Source: Pegoplata infirma (Eukaryota; Arthropoda; Insecta; Diptera; Anthomyiidae). Taken from it: 64,000 nt of DNA. A model generated the notes under the pieces. It did no database searches. It was not told where the DNA came from and worked only from the letters and a program-made list of their open reading frames with translations. Each line of letters starts with the position of its first letter. Positions within the stretch are counted from its first letter, which is position 1. Positions 12,301 through 21,835 of the stretch are shown here, piece by piece. The DNA lies in NCBI GenBank assembly GCA_963921195.1, contig OY992537.1:129416694-129480693 (forward strand), written 5' to 3'. Made by a program: the position numbers and the translations under genes.

Positions 12301-12695
12301 CGCAAAATTCTTAAAATTTTCTGGCCAAATAGAATAACCAATGAACAGCTAGCGACGCGAACAAACATAAAAGACATAAATATCGAAATACGTAAACGTA
12401 AATTCGGGTGGATAGGACATACACTACGTAAACCACCAGAAGAAATATGCAGACAAGCACTAGCATACAATCCACAGGGCAGCCGAAAGAGAGGGCGTCC
12501 AAAAAATACCTGGAGACGTTCAACACTAAATGAAATAAACGCGAATCGAGACAGAAATATCAACAACATTACTGAACTAAGCAACATAGCCAGACGAAGA
12601 GAAAGTTGGAGACTACTTATAGATAGCCTATGCCCAGTATAGAGGCGGCTTTAAATCTTAAGATGAAAAGCAAGGCTTATTATTATTATTATTAT
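9341..12695 (+). mobile_element. Apparently complete RTE-type non-LTR retrotransposon
   Basis: The element has a 353-base 5' leader, one long open frame (9694-12642), a 3' untranslated part of about 40 bases and a (TTA)n tail at 12678-12695. It is flanked by a 9-bp duplication. One ORF encoding an AP-endonuclease plus reverse transcriptase, a tiny 3' UTR and a microsatellite tail are features of the RTE clade. The leader contains a C+G-rich stretch near 9390-9420 (GCCGGTCCCAAGCCCGGAT) that can pair with itself and differs from the surroundings. Clade assignment is by motif recognition only. Confidence 0.85.
9694..12642 (+). CDS. RTE-type endonuclease/reverse transcriptase (ORF2-like), 982 aa
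   Basis: This protein would nick target DNA and copy the element RNA into the nick (target-primed reverse transcription). The N-terminal ~255 residues form an AP-endonuclease: N16 in TYNVQTL, E45 in CEVRW, the GDFNAKVG block near 150, IDHICVS near 222 and SDHHLI near 248. The reverse transcriptase follows: NWRGITFLPVVFKV near 550, VDYEKAFDS near 621 carrying the first catalytic Asp, GVRQGCLLSPLLF near 678 and YADD near 722. The C-terminal region has [15 protein letters not shown] and NPQGSRKRGRPKNTWRR (about 900-945). The frame has no stop or frameshift, unlike every other LINE here. The start codon chosen is the first ATG after the leader, and the endonuclease begins within ten residues. There is no separate ORF1. 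Minus-strand frames inside it are shadows. Confidence 0.93.
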   Translation: MTTIGNVNGIRLGTYNVQTLYQPGRLAQACSVLEKYNLVLMGMCEVRWNESGHIISPEGHAMYWSGMPNATDVHQYGVGILIHSKFKNAIIDYKFISERIMTMRFKCNKRNLTVVQCYAPTENADAEYKDAFYEQLNTTIAGTPGNDLKIVMGDFNAKVGDNNTNLQHVMGRYGLGQMNDNGERLIELCGLNELKIGGTLFPHKRVHKVSWVSPDTNTENQIDHICVSAKWSNSLCDVRNKRGADIKSDHHLIVGKISLTLRNSRKKIINTRVKYQVNRLKSNEQRDAFYNTLREKIDVTGVSGNIHQRWNLVKDTVIETCSRSLGRICNKDNNFMSAQTWELIDERARIKNNINACRCTQEKATLRGQYNQLDKRIKRAVRDDKKEYIDGLATQAENAAATANLKDLYDITKQIANKNNKRSLPVKDKNGKLLTNVDDQLKRWNEHFKSVLNSQNEGVNPTLSSNISTLPIITDPPSKDEIIEAIKSLKNGKSAGIDNIPAEVLKGDPQLFTNILYPLFCDIWREEMFPNDWLQGVIVKLLKKGDGTDCNNWRGITFLPVVFKVFMKIILQRMLKFVDVQLRREQAGFRGGRSCVDQINTLRIIIEQAVEFQSPLYVLFVDYEKAFDSISRNCIWNELRNMGVPEKIVRLIRISYDGFTTSVLHGGKLSDPFHTISGVRQGCLLSPLLFLIVIDAVSRRATRVPRGIVWNPLDPTIRLESLDYADDKCELAHRQQDMQDKLNELANESQKIGLKINIKKTKEMRINTASDEPLNLNGTLIERVSEYQYLGSIVSEDGGADKDVESRVRKALGAFTTLNKVWCNNVYGVKTKINIFKSCVLSVLLYGCETWHVTEEIKNRLRVFVNRCLRKILKIFWPNRITNEQLATRTNIKDINIEIRKRKFGWIGHTLRKPPEEICRQALAYNPQGSRKRGRPKNTWRRSTLNEINANRDRNINNITELSNIARRRESWRLLIDSLCPV

Positions 12696-12703
12696 TATGG
12701 CAT
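12678..12703 (+). repeat. (TTA)n tail and right target-site duplication
   Basis: About six TTA units end the LINE, then TTATGGCAT repeats the left duplication. The tail and TSD overlap by a few bases, so the exact boundary has a 1-3 base ambiguity. Confidence 0.85.
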
Positions 12704-13713
12704 GGAAAACAAAGATATGACTTGTAGCAATATTTCTTATGCAAATTTGGTTCAAAGCTTGTTGTCTTAAGCCCTTAAATTCGCGAATTTCTTCATTTTT
12801 TTGGGTTTTCGCGAAATTAACATCCAAATTGGTCTTTGATAAAAAACTTGCTTTTAGTGAATCAAAAAGGCATCCCTAACAATACGAATAGTGGACAAAA
12901 AACAGCTATGTTATATGGACCATCATGATGAAAATCGCGAAAAACCGTTTTTTTGTATATGCCAGCATTACTTTACGAGATGATTTAAGACTCCATCTTT
13001 TAGTATATAATGTGGGATTCTTAAACAATTAACTGACCAAAAATTTGGCCAAAAAAGTTTTCATTTGCAAAAGTTATCTTAACAAAAACTATAATTATTG
13101 TAGGGTTAACACTGCAAATGAAAACTTTTTTGGCCAAATTTTTGGTCAGTTAAACAATTAAGAATCCCACATTATATACTAAAAGATGGAGTCTTAAATC
13201 ATCTCGTAAAGTGATGCTGGCATATACAAAAAAAAAACGTTTTTTCGTGATTTTCATCATGATGGTCCATATAACATAGCTGTTTTTTGTCCACTATTCG
13301 TATTGTTAGGGATGACTTTTTGATTCACAAAAAGCAAGTTTTTAATCAAAGACCAACTTGGCGGTTAATTTCGCGAAAACCTCAAAAAATTAATAAATTC
13401 GCGAATTTAAAGGCTTAAGATGAAAATCTTTAAACCAAATTGGCATAAGAAATATTGCTACAAGTCATATCTTTATTTTTAATGCCATACAATTTAAAAA
13501 TCATTAACTTTGCAAATTTTTTTGTTGAAAAACTGGCTCGAAATCAGCAAATCTTTAACGACATTTTGCAAGAAAACTGTACCATACATCGAAAAACCAA
13601 GTACGCCATTCGATTCAGCATGCCCGAAATATATAGAAATGATGGTCTTACCTCTTGTTTTCTAAAATAGTGGTCACTTTTGTCACGCAGTGTAATTTTC
13701 AAAATAAAGTTTG

Positions 13714-13790
13714 GAACAGGTAGTTAGGTGTGGGACTAATAAACTGGAGGTTCCAGGTTCAAATCCAGTTGGGACTAAAAAAGGCGAAAA
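13714..13790 (+). repeat. tRNA-like fragment, probably SINE-derived
   Basis: GGTTCAAATCC matches the RNA polymerase III B box, within CCAGGTTCAAATCCAGTTGG, which can form a T-arm-like stem. An upstream A box is not convincing and no complete cloverleaf can be drawn, so this is more likely a SINE head remnant than a tRNA gene. Confidence 0.4.
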
Positions 13791-14317
13791 GTTTTTTTCG
13801 AAATATGATAAAGATAATTTATAAAGGAAAATGGATAAAAGTAAAAACTAAAGGAAATACGAAAATTTTTTGCATTGTCGCATTACCTAAGTCAGACTTT
13901 CCCCAATGAAGTCTTAGGTGACATGTCCCCAGAAGGTCAGCCCTGACCACTGCTGACTTTGAGTGCGGACATTTTGAAAATTTGTATGAAACTGTCCTCA
14001 ACCCAGTACATAGAGATGTCTTGTGGATGTCAGCAGTGACTCTGACATGTCACCGCACCGTCACTGAGGATGGCTCGAGGACGTTGCTGTTAAATGAAAA
14101 TTTGTCTTAAGCTCTATAAAAAGGTAATGGAAAAAATTTTTAGATTTTTTTTAATTTCTTAGCCGTAGAAAAAACGCATTTTTTCAACTTTATATATCTT
14201 GAAAACCGTTCGCGCAATGTTAAATTTTTTTGATATTCGTTTTCAGCATATCCAAATTATTAAGTATGATCGCCGGACACCACAAGGTAATTTAATCTGA
14301 TTTACCTGAAATTTGTA
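13791..14317. other. Spacer without recognised gene
   Basis: It contains several GACATGTC/TGTCACC words at 13916-14055, faintly echoing 8840-9010 on the other side of the palindrome. No coding frame is supported. Confidence 0.4.
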
Positions 14318-15272
14318 CATAATTTTTAGGTCTACAACGTTTACTGATGTAATTCGAAAAATATCAATTATAATTCGAAGATTCTACTTGTAATTTGGCC
14401 ATTTTTAGTTCAATGATTCCATTTGTAAGATTCTACTTGTAATTCTAAAATTTTAATTGTAATTTGAAAATTTCATTTGTAATCCGATAATTCCAATTTT
14501 TATTCGAAAATGATTAATTTTAATTTGAAATATATCAATTGTAATTCGAAAAGCATCAATTGTAGTTCAAAAAGATCAATTGTAGTTCAAAAAAGATCAA
14601 TTGTAATTCGAAGAAGATCAATTGTAATTCCAAAAAGATCAATTGTAGTTCGAAAAAGATCGATTCGAAAAAGATCAATTGTAATTCGAACTCCAATTGT
14701 AATTCAAAAATATCAACTAAATTTCCGTTGATCTTTTTTGAAATACAATTGGAATCTTTGAATTGCAATTTATCTTTTTCGAATTACAATCGATAATTGT
14801 CAAATAACAATTGATATTTTTCGTATTACAATTGATCTATTTTGAATTGCAATTGATCTTTTTCAAATTACAATTAATCTTTTTCAAATTACAATTGATC
14901 TTTTTCGAATAACAATTGATCGTTTTCGAATTTCAATTGATGTTTTTAGAATTACAATTGATTTATTTTGAATTACAATTGACCGTTTCCGAATTACTAT
15001 TGATCTTTTTCAAATAACAATTGATTTTTTTCGAATTACAATTGTTTTATTTCGAATAACAATTGATCTTTTTTGAATTACAAATGATTTTTTTTCGAAT
15101 TACAATTGATCTAATTCGAAATACACTAGATATTTTTCAAATTACAAGTAGAATCTTTGAATTACAAATGGAATCTTGGCATTATAAAAGGAATCTTTGA
15201 ATTACAAGAAGAATTTTCGTATAACAACTGATCTTTTTCGAATTACATCTGTAAATGGCGTTAAAAATTATG
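14318..15272. mobile_element. Fold-back built of ~21-bp GATCAATTGTAATTCGAAA units
   Basis: The left half is a degenerate tandem array of the unit (GATCAATTGTAATTCGAAA with one or two extra A). The right half is an array of its complement (TTTTTCGAATTACAATTGATC). The switch is near 14725. The outer ends are also inverted: CATAATTTTTA at 14318 and TAAAAATTATG at 15262-15272, with TTTACTGATGTAATTCG against TTTACAGATGTAATTCG further in. The whole block is therefore a ~950-bp satellite-like inverted repeat. The open frames across it are repeat translations. Confidence 0.85.
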
Positions 15273-16427
15273 ATATGTTATAAAAATAGATTTTTTTTCA
15301 TTAAAAATAAATAAAAATTATAAAAATTTTTGCTTACCTTTTTTTAAAAAATGCACAAGTATAATATTTAAAGATCCGTTGAAATTTATAACTTTGCAAC
15401 AAAGATTTTTATGATTGTATTGATTGTTATACAATTATTTTTCAATGATTTTTTTGTTGTATTACAAATTTTTTATAAAAAGTTAGTTTAAATTTTTTGT
15501 TTTTTAATTTTTGTTTATTTTATTATTATTTTTTTTTTAATATTTTATTAAAATATTTATGATCGAAACGAAATTTTTGTGCAAACTTATTTACTTTTTT
15601 TTGTTTTATAAGTTTGCTTGAGTATGTCCAAACCAATAATTTTGAAAATAGGTCCCAATTTTTTGTGAAAAGTTGTTTGTTTAAATTTTATTTTCTTTTA
15701 TAAATTTTATAGATTAAAATTTACACTTTTTTATGAATACGAAAATGTAAAAGTTACATTAAAATATTTTTATTTTTGTTATTTTAAATATATAAAAAAA
15801 TGTGATAATATGATTGATTAATTTATATGATTATTAAAATATTTTTTACATAATTATATTTTTTAAATATGTATGCCGAAAAAAATGTTTTTTTTTTTTA
15901 TTTTTATTTATTTATTTTTACAACTTTTTACACTTGTTTTTATATTTTTATATGCCGAAATGTTTAATTTTTTTTTTTTAAATATTTATTTTTGTTTAGC
16001 CAAACTTTTGTTTTAAAGATATTTTTTTTTTTTAATTTTTAATTTTAGTTAAGCCAATTATATTTGATTTTTTTTATAAAACGAAACTTAGTTATGAATT
16101 TTGTTTAATTTTTATGCCAAAAATGTTTCATGTTTTGAATTTATTTGAATTTCACATTACAACTTTTTTAGGCTTTTGCGTAAGATTAATTTCTTTCTGT
16201 TGCTGTTGCCCATTTGTAATTTCTGTTGCATAATTGATATTATTAATGCTTATTTGGTGCATTTCCGTTGACATTTTTATATTTGTTTTGTCAATTATTT
16301 TTTGTTTTTAGCTGGCGATAGATTTAGAAAAATCTGTAAAGAAAGAGCGAGAGAAAGGAAAATTTTATTAGATTTTTATGGTATTAAAATAAATTTTTTA
16401 ATATAAAATTATTTCTTTTTTTTCAAA
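15273..16427. other. Extremely A+T-rich spacer
   Basis: Long T and A runs with no supported gene. A few words (ATGCCGAAA at 15871 and 15951) recur locally. Confidence 0.5.
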
Positions 16428-17108
16428 AGTGGTGGTTCTCATTGTGATTGGAAACTGTTAACCTTCCCGCAATTTCTTTGTCAGTGCAGGAACAGAACAA
16501 ACTGGGCACCGGCCACCGGTTTTATCTTAAAATTCGTATGGAAAAAGTCGTGCCGGGCAAATTCTGTTCCTACTACAATCAAGTAAAATACAAAATTGCG
16601 AACAAATTTTATTAAAATTGGCAAAAAAAAACATAATTTTGGCGAATTTCTTTTCAAAATTCCGCGGAAAAACAATCTTTTTGGGGAAAAAAAAATCCAC
16701 GAATTTTTTTTTTTGCAAAAAAAAATGTAATACCAGCCGGTATCTAATTCTGTTCTCACGTGTCCACCAGCAACCAAATTAAAGCATTTTTAGGTTATGT
16801 GGAAAGTGCCTTTACATTTTCTTTCATAACTTTTTTTTTAAGGTAAAACCGAAATAAAATTCGTTTAATTTTTAAAGACGGTGAAAATCATTCTTATTGT
16901 AAACCGTGCACCGTACCATGCATGTTCTGTCTACACAGTGCACAGTGCGTTTTCCGCTACCAATTCATAATGCAGTTTGTTCAAATTTTGCTTTAACAAG
17001 AACACCAGGAAACAATTCATAGGGGTTGCAATTTTCTAACAGTTAGAGCAGAAACAGAACAAGCACGGCAGAAAAGACAGTTTCCAATTAGAATGAGTTT
17101 CACCACCT
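16428..17108. mobile_element. Inverted-repeat MITE O
   Basis: The left end reads GTGGTGGTTCTCATTGTGAT then TGGAAACTGT. The right end, complemented, reads GGTGGTGAAACTCATTCTAA then TTGGAAACTGT. GAACAGAAC words occur near both ends, at 16490 and 17052. I could not identify a TSD, so the superfamily is open. The open frames at 16481-16777 are not supported as genes. Confidence 0.65.
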
Positions 17109-17110
17109 TA

Positions 17111-17285
17111 GGGTCGAACCTGAATCAAATTGCGTCGCGCAAGACGTAAAAAAAAACAAAAACAAACACATCAAATTTTAAATTTTTACGTCCGTTTGAT
17201 TTAGGTACGTCACATTTAAATATTAGAAACGAAAAATTATTGGGCGTTACGCCTTACGCGACGCAATTTGATTCAGGTTGGACGC
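17111..17285. mobile_element. PIF/Harbinger-like hairpin MITE P
   Basis: The termini are G(G/C)GTC(G/C)AACCTGAATC followed by AAATTGCGTCGCG on both strands, giving arms of about 40 bp. The element is flanked by TTA at 17108-17110 and 17286-17288. A 3-bp TTA duplication with GG-start ends is typical of PIF/Harbinger MITEs. It is 175 bp long and lies directly against the right end of MITE O. Confidence 0.8.
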
Positions 17286-17295
17286 TTAAAAAAAT

Positions 17296-18072
17296 ATAAC
17301 AACCCGAGTAAAAATGTTTATATATATGGGGGTTTTCGTGTCAACTGACACAACTTTTGAAACCGATGTCTTCCGATCGGGATGAAATTTGCACCAAGGT
17401 TAGTCCTATTGGATAGTAGTTCAGACACAATTTTTCAGCGAGATCGGTCAAGGACTCTCTGAGTTAGAGGGGGTCGAAATTTGACATTTTGGCCAAAGAG
17501 GTGTTTATTCTGATCCATGTAACTTCTTACCTATTGTTTTTAGCAAAATGTGTCCCAAAGAGTTTAGATAGCTATTTCTTCAGTCTTTCGAAAAAAAATT
17601 ATAAAAAAAATAAAAAAAAATTTTTTGATTTTTTTTCTTAAAAATCTAAAACTTTTTTGACTTTTTCCTCAAATTGGGCCCTTTTTTTTTTTTTTTTTTT
17701 TGATTCAAAAGAAAGCTTAGGTCTTTTCCTTTAAGAGCTATGGGGTCGCTTGTAGGTCTTGGGTTCGAACCCCGCCTGGGCAGCAATATTTTTTTTTTTT
17801 TACGTTTTTTATGTTTTTTTATATTTTTTTTTAATATATTTATTCAAATTATTTAATTATTGTAACATTATTTTAATTTTTAAAAAATTATTAATGACAT
17901 TTTTTTTCTATGAATTTTTTCTATGAATCTTACAAAATCTATGAATAAAATTCTATGAAATATTTCAAAATACTAATGAATATGCATTCAGCCAATGAAT
18001 TGTTTCATAGATTCTATGAATTTGGTTTTATGAAATATGTTCATAGATATTATGAACAATAATTCTTTCAGT
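17296..18072. repeat. Unclassified repeat with TTCTATGAA words and a tRNA-like part
   Basis: It begins near AACAACCCGAGTAAAAATG (also seen at 4041). From 17905 it is rich in TTCTATGAA and its complement, finishing at TTCTTTCAGTG, which resembles a Tc1-type end. A matching left terminus was not found. Confidence 0.35.
17735..17792 (+). repeat. tRNA-like 3' half, probably SINE-derived
   Basis: GGGTTCGAACCCCGCC contains a perfect B box and T-arm. It is followed by TGGGCAGCAAT and a long T run that would terminate polymerase III. The 5' half of a cloverleaf is not recognisable. Confidence 0.5.
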
Positions 18073-18204
18073 GTGGGGTGGTAAAGTGTGTACTTTGGTA
18101 CTTTTTTGACTTTCCTTTAGAAAATTAAAAAAAAAAAAAAAACTAAAAGAAATGAAAGTTTTTGAAAATTTCTATTTAAAAGGGGCAAAAAGAGGGTGCA
18201 AATG

Positions 18205-18500
18205 AAAAATTAGTACTTTTTTATAACTATCGAACTAAAGACCTGGAATCTCCAAATTTGACATGTAGAACCTTCTCTGGCCCAAGAGAATGACATATTT
18301 AGAAATTTAAAATTTTTAGGGCAAGTGGAGGAAAATGAGTAAACGTAGGGTAAAAAAATATTTTTGATATTTATAGAGATAAAGACTAAATTTTCATTAT
18401 TTTTTGAGCGTTAGTTATACGGAAAGGACATGGAGCGAAATGAAATGGAACTGTGAATGAAATGATAAAGAACGGGGTTCAAAATGGAACAGGGAACGAC
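18205..18500. repeat. Dispersed repeat, copy 2
   Basis: Collinear with 95-300: TAGTACTTTTTTATAACTAT, TTATACGGAAAGGACATGG, GAAATGAAATGGAAC and AACAGGGAACGACATGG. No tandem expansion of the 18-bp unit is present here. Confidence 0.55.
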
Positions 18501-19876
18501 ATGGAATATGTTTCAATTGTTTTTTCACTCAAATTTTTTCACTCAATATTTTTTATCACTCATTTTTTTTTTACAAATTTTTTTTTTCATAAAATTTTTT
18601 TTTCATAATTTTTTTCTCACTATTTTTTTTTTATTTAAACTTCAAATTTTGACTAAAATTTTTTTCCCGCAAAAAATTTTCTGCTCAAAGGTTTTTAAGG
18701 TTCTAATAAGGTTTTGGGCATTGTTGAGGGATTTGGCCAAGTCAAATTAAACTTTTTTAATTGTTTCTTTTCAAACTCGTCTGGACTTTTAGAAAATCGG
18801 AAGAACAAATATTTTGTCATACAAAAAATATGCCAGTCTGAAGAACATCTGTACTTATTGTTAGTCTGTTGAAGGCCCTTAAATTATTTGTTGCACAGTG
18901 TTATTTTCGTACTTGTTTTTATTTTTATATTCGTTATATTTAAGGATTGAGTAATAATCACAATCATCATCATCATCGTCGTATACACTTTGCATGCGGC
19001 TTTTTATATTATTATATCAAATGAGTTTTATTTTATTATTTTTTTTTGTATTTTTATAAGGAGAAGGGGGTTGGTTTTTTGTATGATTTTATTTTTTTTT
19101 TGTTTTGTTGTTTTGTGGTGGTAAATTATAAAACTTGATTTCGTTTTTTATATTATTTTGATTTTGTTTGTTTTATTAAAAGTTGTTCAATGCAGTTTAC
19201 TTTTGCTTTATGCACAATAGAGGAGATTTGTAGTAGATTTTTTTTTTGATCAGGAAATTTTTTTTAAACAGGATTGTGATTGCATGAGTCAAAATATATG
19301 TAATAAAAAATAAAAATGCTTCGATAAACATTTAAAATTAAATTTCAATAAAAAAAATTGCAAGTATTCCATACAGTTTTTTTGGTGTAGTGATAACGAA
19401 AATACACTAGAAAAAAATAATTATGGGAAATAGTTTTTTATAAATCGGGAATTTTAAAGTTAGTCTAATTTATCTATATTTTAGTCAGGTAGTGCAAATT
19501 TTGCCACTATTACATTTTGCCAAAATCACATTGGATCTCAGCCAGAAAATAATTTTTTGGAGTAATTTTATTTAGTTATTTCAATGAAAAACAGATTCTT
19601 TTCAGATTTCAAAATATCCTTTAAGGTGCCTTCAGACTATAATATTTGTAATAATATCTGTTAAAATTTACGGATAAGAGAAATACGGATTAAAAAATGA
19701 CAAGCGGATACGTTTTATAATTTTCAGAAATTTTTCTAAAAATAAGAAAACGTATACGCTTTTCATAAAATCAGGGTTGTATTTGTTTTGATAATATTTA
19801 TGATATGATGGTGTAAATTTTTTGACAAGCTTAGAAAATTTCGTATTATTTAAGATACGTATTTTTTTACGACTCA
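18501..19876. other. A+T-rich spacer
   Basis: A short CAT/CGT cluster lies near 18962-18980. Nothing else is recognisable, and short frames such as the one at 18484 are T-rich low-complexity translations. Confidence 0.5.
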
Positions 19877-20486
19877 CAAGGGAAGTCTCCCTAGTGGATC
19901 TTTATGGAATTGGTTTTATTTTGTAGAGCAGAAAAAATAAAGGGAAACGTATTTTTTTTAGCGGCCCAAATTCATATTTAGGGGATAAAAAGGAGGGGAT
20001 AAAAAGGGGGATAAAAGAGGGGGAAAGACAAGGCCATTTTTCAGTTTTTTTCGTTTATCTCCTATATTATGCAAACAACCCTAGTCATGTTACATACCAA
20101 ATGAAAGGTCTTTGGAAAACCTATCTACGTGTGCTAAGAAAGTGTCCAAACACGCACAACTTTTCGTCATATTTAGTAAAATACCAAAATTTTAGGACAT
20201 TTTTGTTAATAAGTCGAAAAATATTAACTTCTTTGGCCCGTTGTTAGCACCACGAGATAGGTATTTTTAATACCTTTAATCTGATACCACACATATTTAT
20301 TTTGTTTAAATAGGTGTAAATTGTAAAAAACTGAAAAAGGTCAATTTCCCCCCACAGAAATCGACCCCCCCTAAGAATCAGTTTGGTCCGCTAAAAAAAT
20401 ACGTGTCGATTTTTTTTTTTTGTCATCTTAACAACATATCCAAATTTCATGAAGATGGGAGGGTGACACCAGGGAGACTTCACTTG
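19877..20486. mobile_element. Inverted-repeat MITE N (AAGTCTCCCT ends)
   Basis: The left end reads CAAGGGAAGTCTCCCTAGTG. The right end, complemented, reads CAAGTGAAGTCTCCCTGGTG. A purine block of GGGGATAAAA-type units lies at 19981-20030. The section 20135-20330 reappears in opposite orientation at 48145-48385. No TSD could be identified. Confidence 0.7.
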
Positions 20487-20492
20487 CCAGTA

Positions 20493-20637
20493 TTACAGTC
20501 ACAATTCCGTCCGAAAGTGGAATAAGTGGGTTACTTTCGAGAATCAAAGTGGTTTCATTCCAGAAAAATTATTTTGTTTTACGTTTTTAGGGGAAAACTT
20601 CAAAACCACTTCCGAACGGAATTGACTCAGTAACAGG
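20493..20637. mobile_element. Short hairpin MITE
   Basis: Left arm TTACAGTCACAATTCCGTCC then GAAAGTGG. Right arm, complemented, GTTACTGAGTCAATTCCGTT then CGGAAGTGG. The arms run inward for about 50 bases. No coding content. Confidence 0.6.
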
Positions 20638-20759
20638 TCTCTTAAATAGGTTATTTTTTCGCTGGATAAAACCAGTAAAAAACGAGTTTTTTAGTAAAGC
20701 ACATGCAATTTACTAAACTTTTGAATTTATTTCTTGCAATATAAATAATATCATATATC

Positions 20760-21637
20760 CAGTGTTGCCACCAACAAAATCGTAAATTACACATGGGTCA
20801 TGCCAAAATTACACATGAAATCACGAATTACACATGGATCATGCCAAAATTACACATGAAATTACACATGCTTTTTTTAAATAACGTCTTTTTGTAAATT
20901 TTCAAAATATAACGGTTAACCAAAGTCTGGTTTTTTTATTGCTCAAAAAACCTACGACTTACATATTTTTGCGAAATTTCTGTCTGGATAATCTAAGTTA
21001 AATCAGAAGAAAATCTGTAAAACAGCAAAAAAAATATATTGATTTCAGCTGAAAATCTGCTCAAAAAAAATTTTAAGCATAAACATAAACGAAAATATTG
21101 CTAAGTTTTAAAGACAAAAAACGGCAGAAAAGGTTCCTTATTTCACAGAAACAGTTTGTTGTATTTTTTCTTTTTTTTTTTCAAATCGTAAATTTTTTTT
21201 TTAATAAAACTTAGAAAAATACTAATGATAACTAAGTATTTTTGTAAAATTTGCAAAATAGTCTGCTATTTTTTAATTTTGACAATTTTTAATCGTTAAA
21301 ATTTCACGAAATAAAAAAAAGTTCTGTAAAATTTTAAAATAATTAGCTGCAATGTTACAAAAATATTTTTATAAACTCAGCAAACAGAATCAGCAATATA
21401 ATTAAAAAACTTCTGTTATTTTTAAAAACTGAATGACAGAGATTTTCGTTAAAATATCAATTTCTGCAGAAAAATCTGCCAAAAGTTTTGTTAAAACAAA
21501 TTATGAAAAAAAATGCTCCAAAAAGTAAAAATTTCAAATTACACATGAATTACACATGCAGACAATTACACATGGGCTACACATGAAAAAAAAAATTACA
21601 CATGATATGTGTAATTACACATGAGGTGGCAACACTG
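20760..21637. mobile_element. hAT-type MITE C, ATTACACATG family
   Basis: Termini CAGTGTTGCCACC on both strands, flanked by a perfect 8-bp duplication CATATATC at 20752-20759 and 21638-21645. AATTACACATG words crowd the first ~110 bases and the last ~105 bases. The interior is A+T-rich and non-coding. Confidence 0.92.
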
Positions 21638-21769
21638 CATATATCACAAAAGTTTTTACAAGTATAGTTTTTAAATGCATTTTACTAAAATGTGTAAAAT
21701 TACAATTTTATGTTTAAAAACTATTATCGCTTTTTCTAAATTGTTAAAATCTGTAAGAGCTAGACATAT

Positions 21770-21835
21770 TTTTCGAGGTGTTCAAAACGGAATGACAAAC
21801 TTATTTATACCCTCTGTCACTAAAACTACTCTGTA
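21770..21835 (-). repeat. DINE/HINE left-end fragment
   Basis: On the minus strand it reads GAGGGTATAAATAAGTTTGT then CATTCCGTTTTGAACACCTCG, matching the start of the DINE copies at 28104, 60784 and 61467. The rest of the element is missing. Confidence 0.6.

Larger units (their letters stand above)
9141..13692. mobile_element. 1.2-kb fold-back element, split by an RTE LINE
   Basis: The left arm (9141-9340 plus 12704-13066) and the right arm (about 13112-13692) are near-perfect inverted copies running to the element ends, with a loop near 13067-13111. Left terminus CACTGCGGAACAC; right terminus, on the other strand, CACTGCGTGACAAAAG. The arms share ACCATCATTTCTATATATTT, CGATGTATGGTACAGTTTTC and many longer blocks. 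Flanks TAA on both sides suggest a 3-bp duplication; a TA target is possible. The LINE at 9341-12695 sits about 200 bases inside the left arm. No protein is encoded by the palindrome itself. Confidence 0.9.

Noticed and set aside
10917..12587. Minus-strand open frames of 70-155 codons inside the RTE coding region
   Set aside because: They are shadows of the plus-strand endonuclease/reverse transcriptase, with no motif of their own.
13714..13790. A tRNA gene
   Set aside because: The B box is present but no full cloverleaf or acceptor stem can be formed; SINE remnant is more likely. The same holds for 17735-17792 and 29745-29792.
14330..15250. A CRISPR array
   Set aside because: The repeated word has no unique spacers, switches strand halfway and lies in eukaryotic DNA.
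16481..16777. 98-codon minus-strand frame in MITE O
   Set aside because: It lies within inverted-repeat element DNA, and a second minus-strand frame overlaps it in another register.
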